In this document: piece after piece, positions 9,374 to 18,251 of the stretch
How the letters are laid out: the number at the start of each line of letters is the position of its first letter
How positions within the stretch are numbered: position 1 is the stretch's first letter
NCBI RefSeq assembly: GCF_002293435.1
Contig: NZ_DBDF01000022.1
Coordinates: forward strand, 28,914 to 53,636
DNA: 24,723 nt
DNA from: Bacteroides sp. UBA939
GTDB taxonomy: Bacteria > Bacteroidota > Bacteroidia > Bacteroidales > Bacteroidaceae
Reading direction: 5' to 3'
Translations under genes and position numbers: made by a program
Notes under the pieces: model-generated
Told to the model about the DNA's origin: nothing
The model's database searches: none
Seen by the model: the letters and a program-made list of their open reading frames with translations, nothing else

Positions 9374-9958
9374 TTACAGAGATACTTCTCTAACTAAAAT
9401 TCTAATCGCCTTATAAATTTTGCTGTAAGAATCTCTTTCGTCGTATCTTTCAGCGAGTTCACAAGCATTTTCCATTTTCCCATCAGCAATCATATCTTTA
9501 ACCCATTTCTCTTTTTCCATGAATTTGCGGCTTTTTTCATAAGTTGGAATATAGCGTTTTAATGCTTGTTCAGTAGCTGCCGAATCATTGAAATATCGGC
9601 ATGTATCTTCATAATGCAATAAAAACCAATACTCAATAGATTGCATACTGTCGCATAGAAGCACGTTCTTATTCTTATCATAGCGTCTCTTCAGCGATAA
9701 TAACTTTTTGCTCTCAGCAGAAGAGCGTTGACTAACATCTGCATCGAAAACGCAAATGACAAAGACATCTTCTTTAAGCAGTTCAATCAGCTTTTTTTCA
9801 ATTTTCTCAATGCTGTTATTTTCAAATAGTCGAGGCGAAATAGAACAGCGATATCCTAATAATTTCTTAATATGGCTAAAATAGAATAACCCTGTTAGAC
9901 CTTCGCCAATGATGTGAATAACCTGACGGGTATTTTGTGAATGCTTATATCTTTTCAT
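9374..9958 (-). CDS. RloB-family protein (TOPRIM-like), partner of the upstream ATPase
   Basis: The 194-residue protein shows RloB-family landmarks. IIGEGLTGLFYF (residues 16-27) corresponds to the family's EGxTExxYF. FDAD (71-74) corresponds to the acidic pair in an 'hhhDxD' strand. SMQSIEYWFLLHYED (104-118) corresponds to the S-x-x-FE-x-WLLLHF signature. The second glutamate of EGxTE is replaced by glycine (G23), so a metal ligand may be missing. RloB proteins accompany AAA ATPases in variable defence loci, and an RNase or DNase role is assumed from the TOPRIM-like fold. The gene starts 7 bases after the ATPase gene, so the two form one operon. Family membership rests on motifs recalled from memory, and the biochemical function is inferred. 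Confidence 0.75.
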   Translation of the reverse strand: MKRYKHSQNTRQVIHIIGEGLTGLFYFSHIKKLLGYRCSISPRLFENNSIEKIEKKLIELLKEDVFVICVFDADVSQRSSAESKKLLSLKRRYDKNKNVLLCDSMQSIEYWFLLHYEDTCRYFNDSAATEQALKRYIPTYEKSRKFMEKEKWVKDMIADGKMENACELAERYDERDSYSKIYKAIRILVREVSL

Positions 9959-9965
9959 GGCGATT

Positions 9966-11177
9966 TTAGATATTAGGAATTGCTCCGAACTTACCGAACT
10001 TATACGCTTTTTGCAAAGAACTGATTCTGTTCAATCCTTTGAAGTCTGTGAGTGGATACAGAATAGTGCTTCCATCACTACTCTTTTCCGTGAACCAAAC
10101 ATTATCTTTGCGAATCAGATCCTCTTCGGCCAATAATCCATCATAATGAGTAGTTAAAAGCAACTGGGCGTTTTCTGATTCTTTCAGGAATCGTTCAATA
10201 ATATATTCTATCAATCTGGGATGAAGGGAAGACTCGATCTCGTCAATGGCTAAAAATGCATTATTGGCTATGGTCTCTTGAATGCATCCGGCAAGCCCCA
10301 TGGTACGGAGGGTTCCTCGTGACTCCAATAACTCCGGGAATTCATAAAATGAATCTACTCCTTTATTTTCTTGAACTTTGTGTTGAAAAATGGTGTCTTG
10401 AATGACCCCGGCGGAAGTTTTTCTATCTTTTGCCGAAATATCAGAGATATTGAAATCCGCTTCTTGCAGATACTGCAGAATATAGTCTTTAGTTTGTTCT
10501 TCCTTGATACGAACTTCTGCATATTTACTAAGTGGCAATGCAGGGGTTACCGCCTGCATCATGCAACTTCGGAAATAAGCAAGCACTTCTTCTATCTCTG
10601 GTATATTTACATTTACTTGTGTGTATGCTGCTAAGACAGACATGTTAGGCAGGCATTTCAGAGAAATCTCTTCTTTCGCAGCGGCAGTCAGTTTCAACTT
10701 ATTTCCAAATTTTATGCTGGAGACTCCACCAACAAGTGTTCGGTCAAAAACCATTGCAGGTTGTTGACCGGGATAATAGCATAATTCTTCTCTAACAATA
10801 TAGGCTTTTGTTAGAGAAAGTTTATACATAAACTTCAAGGGTGTCTCATCTCTTCTTATGATATAAAACGATACACTTAAATCAGATGACTCATTCGAAC
10901 TATTCTTATTCATAAGAAATGGGATAATTCCAGTTTCCTCTCCCTTATTGATTGGAGTACGAACAACGAACTTCTTTATGAAGTCGCACACTTTTATGAA
11001 ATTACTCTTCCCTGATGCATTAGCACCATAAACAACTGCAAGTTTGAGCAAACGAACTCCGGGAGCTAAATTAACCACGTGGTAAGACTCCAGTTCTTTG
11101 CTATTATCTGCTTCAAAGCTGAATATTGCTTCATCTCTGAAAGAGAATAAATTTTTAAATCCAATTTCTGCAATCAT
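9966..11177 (-). CDS. AAA family ATPase (RloA/OLD-like) of a two-gene defence module
   Basis: The cytoplasmic ATPase has 403 residues from the ATG at 11177. I chose this start because MIAEIGFKNLFSFRD is the typical first beta strand of the AAA_15/AAA_21 group and a TAnnTTTG element lies just upstream. The open frame extends 45 codons further upstream, but those codons look non-coding. Walker A is GANASGKS (51-58). LAIDEIESSLHP contains the Walker B acidic pair D312-E313 and an H-loop-like region. QLLLTTHY follows, as in ABC-type ATPases. Such proteins act as sensors or activators paired with a toxin nuclease. Here the partner is the RloB-like gene 7 bases downstream. The pair resembles the layout of PARIS and other ATPase-TOPRIM systems without being the same family. 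Confidence 0.82.
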   Translation of the reverse strand: MIAEIGFKNLFSFRDEAIFSFEADNSKELESYHVVNLAPGVRLLKLAVVYGANASGKSNFIKVCDFIKKFVVRTPINKGEETGIIPFLMNKNSSNESSDLSVSFYIIRRDETPLKFMYKLSLTKAYIVREELCYYPGQQPAMVFDRTLVGGVSSIKFGNKLKLTAAAKEEISLKCLPNMSVLAAYTQVNVNIPEIEEVLAYFRSCMMQAVTPALPLSKYAEVRIKEEQTKDYILQYLQEADFNISDISAKDRKTSAGVIQDTIFQHKVQENKGVDSFYEFPELLESRGTLRTMGLAGCIQETIANNAFLAIDEIESSLHPRLIEYIIERFLKESENAQLLLTTHYDGLLAEEDLIRKDNVWFTEKSSDGSTILYPLTDFKGLNRISSLQKAYKFGKFGAIPNI

Positions 11178-11197
11178 AATTTGGAACTTTATTTTAG

Positions 11198-11205
11198 CAA
11201 AGGTA
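11198..11205 (-). promoter_or_regulatory. -7 element of the ATPase-RloB operon
   Basis: Minus-strand TACCTTTG matches TAnnTTTG and lies 20 bases before the ATG at 11177. No clear -33 TTTG was found at the expected distance. It supports the shorter ATPase start, since the longer frame begins upstream of it. Confidence 0.5.
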
Positions 11206-11447
11206 GAAAAAAAACGATAAATAGACTTTTTAATTTGCTGAAATTGCAAGTTTATTGTTATTCTTTGTATCTGCAATGCTTTTGGGCGCACTTGTTTTCG
11301 TTCAAGGCACATTGTAAGCGGATGATTGATGTGGTAAAGTTATGCTTTTAAGAAATAGATGTTTCTCATGAAAAAATAAGTTATAGCCTTTAATTATGAT
11401 TGTTATTGAAGATTGTTTAAACAGAACTTAACTATTTAATAAGAATA
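11206..11447. other. Divergent intergenic region between defence module and CRISPR operon
   Basis: This AT-rich stretch lies between the minus-strand ATPase gene and the plus-strand cas6. Apart from the promoters annotated at either side I see only a short palindrome, GTTTAAAC, near 11416. No RNA gene, repeat or credible small open reading frame was recognised. Confidence 0.6.
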
Positions 11448-11479
11448 TTTTGTGGTAAGTATTATTTTTTATAGCTTTG
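11448..11479 (+). promoter_or_regulatory. Promoter of the type III-A CRISPR-Cas operon
   Basis: TTTTG (11448-11452), then 19 bases, then TAGCTTTG (11472-11479). This is a full match to the Bacteroides -33/-7 promoter pattern, and the best-formed promoter in the window. Transcription would start near 11486, about 25 bases before the cas6 ATG. Confidence 0.75.
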
Positions 11480-11511
11480 GGAACTTTGTATTATTTAAGG
11501 TAACAAAATAG

Positions 11512-12198
11512 ATGGAGAAACGTATACCTATACTTATTGTTCAGTTTGCCTACGAATTGCGTTCTATTGATATACCTCGTTTTCGAGGCGCAGTCATTGC
11601 GTCATTAGGCGACAAAGCAGACATTTTATATCATAACCATACGGGTGAAAACTTCCGTTATTCATATCCACTCATTCAATATAAACGTATACATGGTAAA
11701 GCGGCCATTGTATGTATAGCCGATGGAGCGGAAAAAATAGGGAGATTCTTTTCCAGTGCTTCGTCAGATTTTCTACTGGGGGCGGAACAAATAAAAATGG
11801 AAATTGAAGCAGTACGCCCTTCACAGTTTTGTATTCAATTGTGGAAAATATCGTTCAGATACCGTATCCGCAGGTGGTTACCACTGAATAGCGAAAACTA
11901 CAAGACATATATGGAACTGGACGGACTAAAGGAACGAATTACCTTTCTGGAAAAGATACTGACCGGTAATCTGCTTTCTTTTACCAAAGGTTTGGATATC
12001 CACTTGGATGAACATCTGGAATGTGAGTTGACAGCGGTGAGTGAACCTTTTTACGTGATGAACAAGAACGTGAAACTAATGGCTTTTGATATCGAGTTCA
12101 AATCCAACCTTTCCGTACCGGATTATGTGGGGATAGGTAAGAATGCGAGTATCGGGTGTGGGGTGATAACGAGGATAAGGGAGAAAATAGAAAAATAA
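11512..12198 (+). CDS. cas6: Cas6 crRNA-processing endoribonuclease (Cas6b-like)
   Basis: This 228-residue protein is the first gene of the CRISPR operon. Cas6 cuts the precursor transcript inside each repeat to leave an 8-base 5' tag. The C-terminal glycine-rich loop is visible as GIGKNASIGCG near the end. Near the N terminus, HNHTGENFRYSYPLIQYK (41-58) resembles the conserved block of the Bacteroidetes Cas6b group. H41 and H43 are candidates for the catalytic histidine, but I cannot tell which acts. It ends 8 bases before cas10. The array in this window is its likely substrate. Confidence 0.85.
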   Translation: MEKRIPILIVQFAYELRSIDIPRFRGAVIASLGDKADILYHNHTGENFRYSYPLIQYKRIHGKAAIVCIADGAEKIGRFFSSASSDFLLGAEQIKMEIEAVRPSQFCIQLWKISFRYRIRRWLPLNSENYKTYMELDGLKERITFLEKILTGNLLSFTKGLDIHLDEHLECELTAVSEPFYVMNKNVKLMAFDIEFKSNLSVPDYVGIGKNASIGCGVITRIREKIEK

Positions 12199-12206
12199 TA
12201 TAGAAT

Positions 12207-14753
12207 ATGAATGCAATTAGAGAACATATTTATTTGGCTGCATTGTTGCATGATATTGGGAAGTTTTATCAGCGTGCGGATACAGGAAGTGAAACTTCAA
12301 GTCGATATTTGGGTCGAGTAGTAATAGAGGGAAAAAGTATGATCCTTCCTTTATTGAAAGGTGATTATACACATAAACACGGTTTATGGACGGCGCAATT
12401 TATAGACGATTACCGGAGCGTATTTCAATCTCTGGTAAACGCTGACCTCTGCAATTTGACTCAAAAGGATAACCTGTATTTTCTGGCAGCAGGACATCAT
12501 TTACCATTGGAACAACAAACTGAATTAGGGAAAATTATAAAGAAAGCAGATTGTCTTTCCTCGGGTATGGATAGGAACAATGATGAAGCAATGAAGGATG
12601 ATCAGGACGAGAAGAGTTGGGATGCCTTCAAGAAGAAACGAATGACTTCTATCTTGCAAGATATCAATGGGCGTAAGGGGGAAAGTGTTTTTCATTTGCC
12701 TTTAATGCCGCTTTGTTTAAGGAAAGAGTATTTTCCGGATACTGATAAAGAGATAATTCCTGATTATATAACTTTGTGGGGAAGATTTAATGCGGATTTT
12801 AAACAAATACAAGCGAATACGTATCACGCTTTTTCAGAAACGTTGCTAAGTTTACTATTCAAATACACCACTACAATTCCGTCTAGTACCATTAATTTCC
12901 CGGATGTATCTTTATATGACCATCTCAAAACAACGGCGGCTATCGCAATTTGTTTGTACGACTACGAACAATCTACTTCCAAAGGAGATACTCCTTTTCT
13001 ATTGATTGGTGGAGACTTTAGTGGCATTCAGAATTATATTTACCAAATTATATCAAAGCATGCAGCTAAGAATCTGAAAGGTCGTTCTTTCTATTTACGA
13101 ATTCTTTCTGATAGTATTGTGCGATACTTATTGAAAGTGTTACGGCTATTTCAAGCAAACGTGATCTATAACTCAGGAGGTTCTTTTTATTTGTTAGCTC
13201 CCAATACAGGGGAAGTGAAACGAATATTAGAACAGTCTGTTCGGAAAATAGAAGAACATTTGTTTCGTATGCATACTACTACTTTGTTTGTAGCTATCGA
13301 TTCCGTAGAAGTTACGGAGGATATGTTAATGCATCGTAAAGGTGAAAACTTGCGTAATGCGTGGACACAATTGTTTGAAAAGAGAGAAGTAAAGAAGCGG
13401 TCAAAATTCTCTTCACTTATGGAATCCGAATATGGAAATTTCTTTATTCCTGCTGGTGGAGAACGATTGCACGATTCTATTACCGGTGAAGAATTTCTTA
13501 AAGAGGAACTTTGTAGTAAAAACTCAATAGATGAAGAAGACGGTAATCGCCTTACATTAAGAGGGATTACGAGTAAGCAAATAGATCTTGGACGAATGTT
13601 GAGAGAATCGGATGTTATGGTGGTATCGGATGGTGAAATTCCTTATTGGAAAGATAAGGTATCTATTGCTCCTGCAAATCTGGGAATTTATTATTATCTG
13701 CTGAAATTTGCGGATGTGACCAAGATGAAAGATCTGTTACGAGCTTCTGCCGATAAAGTTTCCGTTGTTTCTTTAAATGGAGGTGGAAGTTTGGACTGCG
13801 ATTTTATGAAGAGTATAAATGGGCTGAATAATATCTATGCATTGGAGTTTTACGGTGGCAACAAGTTTTCGGGTAAAACCTTTGAAGAGATGTGCAAAAA
13901 CGATTCATTTTCCCGATTAGGTGTTCTGCGAATGGATGTGGATAATTTAGGTTCTTTGTTCCAATCAGGGATAAGAGAAGACCGTGCCACATTGTCTCGT
14001 TATGCTGCCTTGAGTCGCTCCTTGGATTATTTCTTTTCGGGATATCTTAATAAGATACAGCAAGAGATTGATGAAGAAAATACATTTATTGTATATAGTG
14101 GCGGTGATGATGTGTTTATCGTGGGCGTGTGGGACAAGATGATAGAAATGGCAGAACGTATCCGAAATGATTTTAGGGAATTTACCTGTGAAAATCCGTC
14201 TTTCTCTATATCTGGGGGAATAGCTATTGTACCGAAAAAGTTTCCTATTATGAAAGGGGCAGAAGTCAGTGCTGAAGAAGAGAAGAATGCAAAAGGTCAT
14301 AAAGTTATGAAAGTGCAAACTGATGGAACGCAAATGGAACTCACTAAAAATTCCCTCTCTTTTATGGGTACTCCACTGAATTGGGATAAAGAATATCCTA
14401 TTGTTAAACGATTAAAGAATAAAATAGTCAACTTTGTAGAACAAAAAGAGTTGCCTAAATCATTTATATCTAAATTGTTAGGACATGCCTTAAATGCGGA
14501 TATTAAAGGGCATACAATAACTAATTTTAAAACTTATTGGATGTTGACTTATGACCTTAGCCGTATGAAAAGTACGAGACAAGTATCTACTTGCAGGGAT
14601 TTGATAAATAATTGTATCAAGGAGGTGTGCAGCAGAAACTGTCGAACACTAAATGGCGAATCAATTATTACTCATTATAACTCGTTGGAGTTATGGACTT
14701 TCGCTGCAAGATGGGCAGAATTGGAGATTAGGACAAATAGTAATAACTCATAA
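12207..14753 (+). CDS. cas10: Cas10/Csm1, large subunit of the type III-A effector
   Basis: The 848-residue subunit cleaves DNA and makes cyclic oligoadenylate when the complex binds target RNA. The N-terminal HD motif is intact: H15-D16 in AALLHDIGKF. The first palm domain follows (about 260-400, with LIGGDFSGIQNYIYQI). The second palm domain contains LGVLRMDVDNLG and the cyclase motif GGDD at 632-635 in YSGGDDVFIVG, also intact. FSISGGIAIVPKKFPI is the usual block after it. The C-terminal helical domain is present and the length is normal. Both enzyme activities should therefore be available, and the CARF protein downstream is the natural receiver of the signal. It is followed 12 bases later by csm2. 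Confidence 0.96.
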   Translation: MNAIREHIYLAALLHDIGKFYQRADTGSETSSRYLGRVVIEGKSMILPLLKGDYTHKHGLWTAQFIDDYRSVFQSLVNADLCNLTQKDNLYFLAAGHHLPLEQQTELGKIIKKADCLSSGMDRNNDEAMKDDQDEKSWDAFKKKRMTSILQDINGRKGESVFHLPLMPLCLRKEYFPDTDKEIIPDYITLWGRFNADFKQIQANTYHAFSETLLSLLFKYTTTIPSSTINFPDVSLYDHLKTTAAIAICLYDYEQSTSKGDTPFLLIGGDFSGIQNYIYQIISKHAAKNLKGRSFYLRILSDSIVRYLLKVLRLFQANVIYNSGGSFYLLAPNTGEVKRILEQSVRKIEEHLFRMHTTTLFVAIDSVEVTEDMLMHRKGENLRNAWTQLFEKREVKKRSKFSSLMESEYGNFFIPAGGERLHDSITGEEFLKEELCSKNSIDEEDGNRLTLRGITSKQIDLGRMLRESDVMVVSDGEIPYWKDKVSIAPANLGIYYYLLKFADVTKMKDLLRASADKVSVVSLNGGGSLDCDFMKSINGLNNIYALEFYGGNKFSGKTFEEMCKNDSFSRLGVLRMDVDNLGSLFQSGIREDRATLSRYAALSRSLDYFFSGYLNKIQQEIDEENTFIVYSGGDDVFIVGVWDKMIEMAERIRNDFREFTCENPSFSISGGIAIVPKKFPIMKGAEVSAEEEKNAKGHKVMKVQTDGTQMELTKNSLSFMGTPLNWDKEYPIVKRLKNKIVNFVEQKELPKSFISKLLGHALNADIKGHTITNFKTYWMLTYDLSRMKSTRQVSTCRDLINNCIKEVCSRNCRTLNGESIITHYNSLELWTFAARWAELEIRTNSNNS

Positions 14754-14765
14754 AAATAAAGAAAT

Positions 14766-15245
14766 ATGGATAAAGAAAGAGATTCATTTCGCCCAAGAGT
14801 TTCACAAGGGCAAGGTAGTGGCAATTACAGAGGAGGCGGTTGGAATAATAATCCGGAGAGAAGTATTAGTGATTACTTTCAAGAATGGAATTATCAATCT
14901 GAGTGGATAACTAAAGGAGCTAACGAAGATTTGGTTTCTTTTGCGGAAAAAACGGGAAAATTCTTGGCTAAGAATAAGTTGACAAATTCCAAAATACGTA
15001 ATGTTTATGGGGAAATCAAACGAATACAAATGGGCACTTTTGAAAAAGAAAGATCGTCATTTTATCTGTTACGACCCAAAATGGCTTATGCGTTGGGCCG
15101 AGATTCTAAAAACAAAGGCTTGGAAATGTTTAAGTTAATATTTGACACTGCATCTAAAGATGTTACAGATGAAACAAGTTATCAAAACTTCTGTAACCTA
15201 ATAGAAGCCATGTTGGCTTATCACAAAGCAAATGGAGGTGATTAA
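14766..15245 (+). CDS. csm2: Csm2, small subunit of the type III-A effector
   Basis: The 159-residue, mostly helical protein lies between csm1 and csm3, the fixed position of csm2. The block from about residue 50, including FAEKTGKFLAKNKLTNSKIRNVYGEIKR (two adjacent parts of one helical pair), and LLRPKMAYALGRD match the Csm2 fold, which lines the target-RNA filament. The N-terminal 30 residues are rich in G, R, N and Q (SGNYRGGGWNNN) and look disordered. They make the protein a little longer than many Csm2 proteins and could bind RNA. Confidence 0.88.
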   Translation: MDKERDSFRPRVSQGQGSGNYRGGGWNNNPERSISDYFQEWNYQSEWITKGANEDLVSFAEKTGKFLAKNKLTNSKIRNVYGEIKRIQMGTFEKERSSFYLLRPKMAYALGRDSKNKGLEMFKLIFDTASKDVTDETSYQNFCNLIEAMLAYHKANGGD

Positions 15246-15266
15246 TTATAGCAAAAACTAATAATT

Positions 15267-15926
15267 ATGGAAACAAAATTAATAAAGAAAGTAGTCTATG
15301 CCGGTACTATTGAGTTGAAAACCGGTTTGCATATTGGCGGAACAAATGCTGCATTGAATATCGGTGGTCCGGATAAATTTGTAGTTCGTAATCCTATTAA
15401 TAATATCCCTTATATTCCGGGAAGTTCCTTGAAGGGGAAAATGCGTGCATTGGTAGAAATAGCCAATGGTGAAACTAACAATGGAAAGCCAACGAATAAC
15501 CCGAAACATAAAGCTGGTGCTTTGTTCGGCATATCGGGGGATAGTAACGATAGTCACCCTTCTCGTCTCATAGTGCGTGATGCAGAATTGTTGGTAGATG
15601 ATCCTAATGTTGACTTCAGCCATACAGATTTGCCATACACAGAAAGTAAGACAGAAGTTTCTATTGACCGCATTACTGCAAAAGCTAATCCGCGCACTTT
15701 TGAACGTGTTCCTGCCGGAGCGAAGTTTAAGCTCAACATGGTGCTCAATATCTTTGAAGAGGAAGATGAGGTAGCTTTAAAGAACACGTTGAAACAAGCC
15801 ATTAAATTGTTGGAAGATGATTATTTGGGTGGACATGGGTCGCGCGGATATGGACAGGTCGCAATTGTTTTGGACAATGAAGATGGCGAAGAACGCCTAA
15901 TAAATGAATATTATGGTAAGGTATAA
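15267..15926 (+). CDS. csm3: Csm3, backbone RAMP and target-RNA nuclease
   Basis: The 219-residue RAMP protein is repeated along the crRNA and cuts bound target RNA at 6-base steps. LKTGLHIGG (17-25) and PYIPGSSLKGKMRAL are the conserved RAMP blocks, and GGHGSRGYGQV is the C-terminal glycine-rich loop. D36 in NIGGPDKF aligns with the catalytic D33 of Streptococcus Csm3, so RNA cutting should be intact. IDRITAKANPRTFERV matches the central conserved block. The end overlaps the start of csm4. Confidence 0.95.
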   Translation: METKLIKKVVYAGTIELKTGLHIGGTNAALNIGGPDKFVVRNPINNIPYIPGSSLKGKMRALVEIANGETNNGKPTNNPKHKAGALFGISGDSNDSHPSRLIVRDAELLVDDPNVDFSHTDLPYTESKTEVSIDRITAKANPRTFERVPAGAKFKLNMVLNIFEEEDEVALKNTLKQAIKLLEDDYLGGHGSRGYGQVAIVLDNEDGEERLINEYYGKV

Positions 15927-16902
15927 TATTTTGAAGATGAAGTTTTCCACCCCTGTTCATATAGGTTCGGGTAAGGATAACTATGATTTTTCGTCTACCG
16001 ACCTTCATAGTGATACTTTAGCTTCTGCCTTAGCTGCTATTCGGGCGCAGAGTGGACAAACGGAAGATTTAGAACGGTTTCTGAATTCTTTTGTTCTTAG
16101 TTCGGCTTTCCCATACATGGGAAATTCATTTTTTCTTCCTGCGCCTGTAGGGAGGTTGTCCATAAAGGTAAGGGGTAAAGAAGAATATGAATACAGAAAG
16201 TATTTGAAGAAAATTCACTTCATAGAAACATCTGTATTCTGTCGACTTGCTCAGGGAGAGACTGTGGAAATTGATGAGAAGCAACTTAAAGGTTCATATC
16301 TTGTAGGATCAACAGAAGAACAATGGAGTCATCCATACAAGAATCAGGTAAGCCAACGGGTGGAGGTGCCAAGAAATGGACAAGATACTACTCCTTTCTT
16401 TTTTGACTGGCGATACTTCAACAAAGATGCAGGACTATATTGTATTACCGGTGCAACAGACCAATTGTTTGAAGAATTAGTCAGGCTGTTCAGGCAACTT
16501 GGAGAAACAGGAGTAGGGACAGATAAAAACGTAGGGGGAGGAAAGTTTGAAATCGAAACAGGAACTCTTGAACTTGCGGAAATAGGTGACGCTAACACTA
16601 CCCTTCTTTTATCCTTATATGTACCCACAGAAGAGGAACTAAAGAAGCTTCGGTTGACAGATTCTCGATATACCCTCATTTTACGTGGCGGGTACATGGC
16701 AGGGAGTGATATAGAAACATTTCGTCACTTATGGAAGAAGTCGATCTATATGTTTGGATGTGGTTCCATATTTCCTGTTGTTCAGTCTCTTAAAGGAAAG
16801 GTAGTAGACTTACGTCCAGATTGGAATGACAAATGTCTGCATCCTGTTTATCGTACCGGAAAGCCATTTTGCTTGCATATAAAAGTGAATGATTATGAGT
16901 AG
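15904..16902 (+). CDS. csm4: Csm4, RAMP capping the crRNA 5' end
   Basis: This RAMP protein of up to 332 residues would contact Cas10 and hold the crRNA 5' tag. KFSTPVHIGSG is the first conserved strand and loop, and GETGVGTDKNVGGGKFEI is the glycine-rich region. MGNSFFLPAPVG matches the block typical of Csm4. Two starts are possible: the ATG at 15904 or the one at 15913 (329 residues, MVRYNILKMKF), which looks closer to family starts. Both overlap the end of csm3 and suggest coupled translation. Confidence 0.92.
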   Translation: MNIMVRYNILKMKFSTPVHIGSGKDNYDFSSTDLHSDTLASALAAIRAQSGQTEDLERFLNSFVLSSAFPYMGNSFFLPAPVGRLSIKVRGKEEYEYRKYLKKIHFIETSVFCRLAQGETVEIDEKQLKGSYLVGSTEEQWSHPYKNQVSQRVEVPRNGQDTTPFFFDWRYFNKDAGLYCITGATDQLFEELVRLFRQLGETGVGTDKNVGGGKFEIETGTLELAEIGDANTTLLLSLYVPTEEELKKLRLTDSRYTLILRGGYMAGSDIETFRHLWKKSIYMFGCGSIFPVVQSLKGKVVDLRPDWNDKCLHPVYRTGKPFCLHIKVNDYE

Positions 16903-18025
16903 AATAAAAATAACTACATTGACTCCTGTGCATATTGGTTCAGGGAATATGCTTCAACTCAATACGGAGTTTGTGCCAACGGCTACATTGCAGGAAAAGT
17001 ATATTCGCATCATTGACGATCGAAAGGTGTTGGAATTGGTAGGTGAAGAACATCTTGATGATTGGTTACTGAGCATAGAAAAGCAAGAAGATATCAAGGA
17101 GTTCGTAAAACGATATGCTCCTCAAAGTAAAGTGGCTGATTACTCAAAGCGACGTTTGACCTCTTTTGTTGACAGTACAACTTTGAAACAAGGAGATACG
17201 TTGAAAGAATGTATTCATAATGGCTTTGGACTTCCTTATATTCCCGGAAGCTCTATCAAGGGGGCTATGCGTACAGCTATACTTACTTCACTGGTAAATA
17301 CGATTCCGAATATTGAAAGTAATATAAGGGACAAAAGAGAAAAAATAGGGGCAGAACAAATAGAAAAAAGGTTATTTGGTAAAGATCCGAATGCTGATGT
17401 ATTTCGTTTTTTACAGGTGGGGGACGCCTATTTTGAACAAGGTTCGGAAATCGCAGTACAACTTGTAATGGGCTTAAATATTACTCATAATACTGAAAAT
17501 CTTATTCCTAAAGAGAATAAGAAACCACAATTAGTAGAAGCAATAGGAGTCGAAGAAGAAGCTCTTTTTCAATTAAAGATAGACAAACAACATTACGAAA
17601 ACGCTAAATTGGCTAATCCGAATGCTATTGGAGAGATGCCTCAAGAAATGATGAGTATCAATTCTCTATTTGGTCTGATCAATTCTTATACTTGTACTCT
17701 TATCGAGAAAGAAATTAATATTTGGAAAAACTACGAAGAACGTACCGGTGCAGATAAATACATAGAGAAGATGGATGAAATATTATCCGAGGCTCGCAGA
17801 TGCCAAAGTGATGAGTGTGTGTTACGCATAGGTCATGCTTCTGGTTGGCGGTTTATTACGGGAGCTTGGGCAGAGGATTTGCCTAATTTTAATTCTACTA
17901 TAGTGAATGCAGCACGTCCCAATAATCGTAATTATGATGAATATATTTTTCCAAAATCGAGGCGTACAGATTCTGATGGAGATTTAATAGGTTTCGTAAA
18001 ATTAAAAGCAATAAAAGATGAGTGA
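16889..18025 (+). CDS. csm5: Csm5, RAMP at the crRNA 3' end
   Basis: This 378-residue RAMP protein is the last gene of the effector set. TTLTPVHIGSGN is the first RAMP block, GFGLPYIPGSSIKGAMRTAIL the second, and RIGHASGWRFITGAW a further Csm5 block. In known systems Csm5 caps the crRNA 3' end and recruits trimming nucleases. A second ATG at 16895 (MSRIKITTLTPVHIG) could be the real start. The gene overlaps csm4 by 14 bases (8 with the later start) and the next gene by 8 bases. Confidence 0.93.
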   Translation: MIMSRIKITTLTPVHIGSGNMLQLNTEFVPTATLQEKYIRIIDDRKVLELVGEEHLDDWLLSIEKQEDIKEFVKRYAPQSKVADYSKRRLTSFVDSTTLKQGDTLKECIHNGFGLPYIPGSSIKGAMRTAILTSLVNTIPNIESNIRDKREKIGAEQIEKRLFGKDPNADVFRFLQVGDAYFEQGSEIAVQLVMGLNITHNTENLIPKENKKPQLVEAIGVEEEALFQLKIDKQHYENAKLANPNAIGEMPQEMMSINSLFGLINSYTCTLIEKEINIWKNYEERTGADKYIEKMDEILSEARRCQSDECVLRIGHASGWRFITGAWAEDLPNFNSTIVNAARPNNRNYDEYIFPKSRRTDSDGDLIGFVKLKAIKDE

Positions 18026-18251
18026 AACTATTTCTAAATTGGAACAAAACAAGCTCTATTTCATTTCGTTTTGTATAGAGCAATACAAAAAGCATAGCGG
18101 TACGACGGGGGGCGCTACTATGGGACTGTTTGATCGTTATGGGGTAACAAACTATTTGTTTGATCACTATGATGTTCTTCATACCCAAGGAAATCAGTGG
18201 CTGATAGAGGAAATTGAAAGTTTTATAAAAGAAAGAGGGGGATTGAAATGA
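18018..18251 (+). CDS. DUF3791 family small protein, likely part of a toxin-antitoxin-like cassette
   Basis: The 77-residue protein shows the DUF3791 layout: an LYFISFCIEQYKK helix, then LFDRYGVTNYLFDHYDVLHTQG and a C-terminal helix ending IKERGG. The function is unknown. In other genomes DUF3791 genes are commonly found next to DUF3990 genes, as here. It overlaps the end of csm5 by 8 bases and the next gene by 4 (ATGA), so it is translated as part of the CRISPR operon. It could be an antitoxin or a partner of the ADP-ribosyltransferase-like protein. Assignment is from recalled family motifs. Confidence 0.75.
   Translation: MSETISKLEQNKLYFISFCIEQYKKHSGTTGGATMGLFDRYGVTNYLFDHYDVLHTQGNQWLIEEIESFIKERGGLK

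Noticed and set aside
9374..11177. PARIS (AriA-AriB) system
   Set aside because: The layout is similar, but the small protein shows RloB-like rather than DUF4435-like motifs.
11178..11312. Upstream 45-codon extension of the ATPase frame
   Set aside because: The -7 promoter element lies inside it, and the residues before MIAEIGF look random.
11512..18025. Type III-B (Cmr) effector
   Set aside because: Gene order, the Csm2-type small subunit and the Csm3/Csm5 motifs fit type III-A. No Cmr genes were seen.
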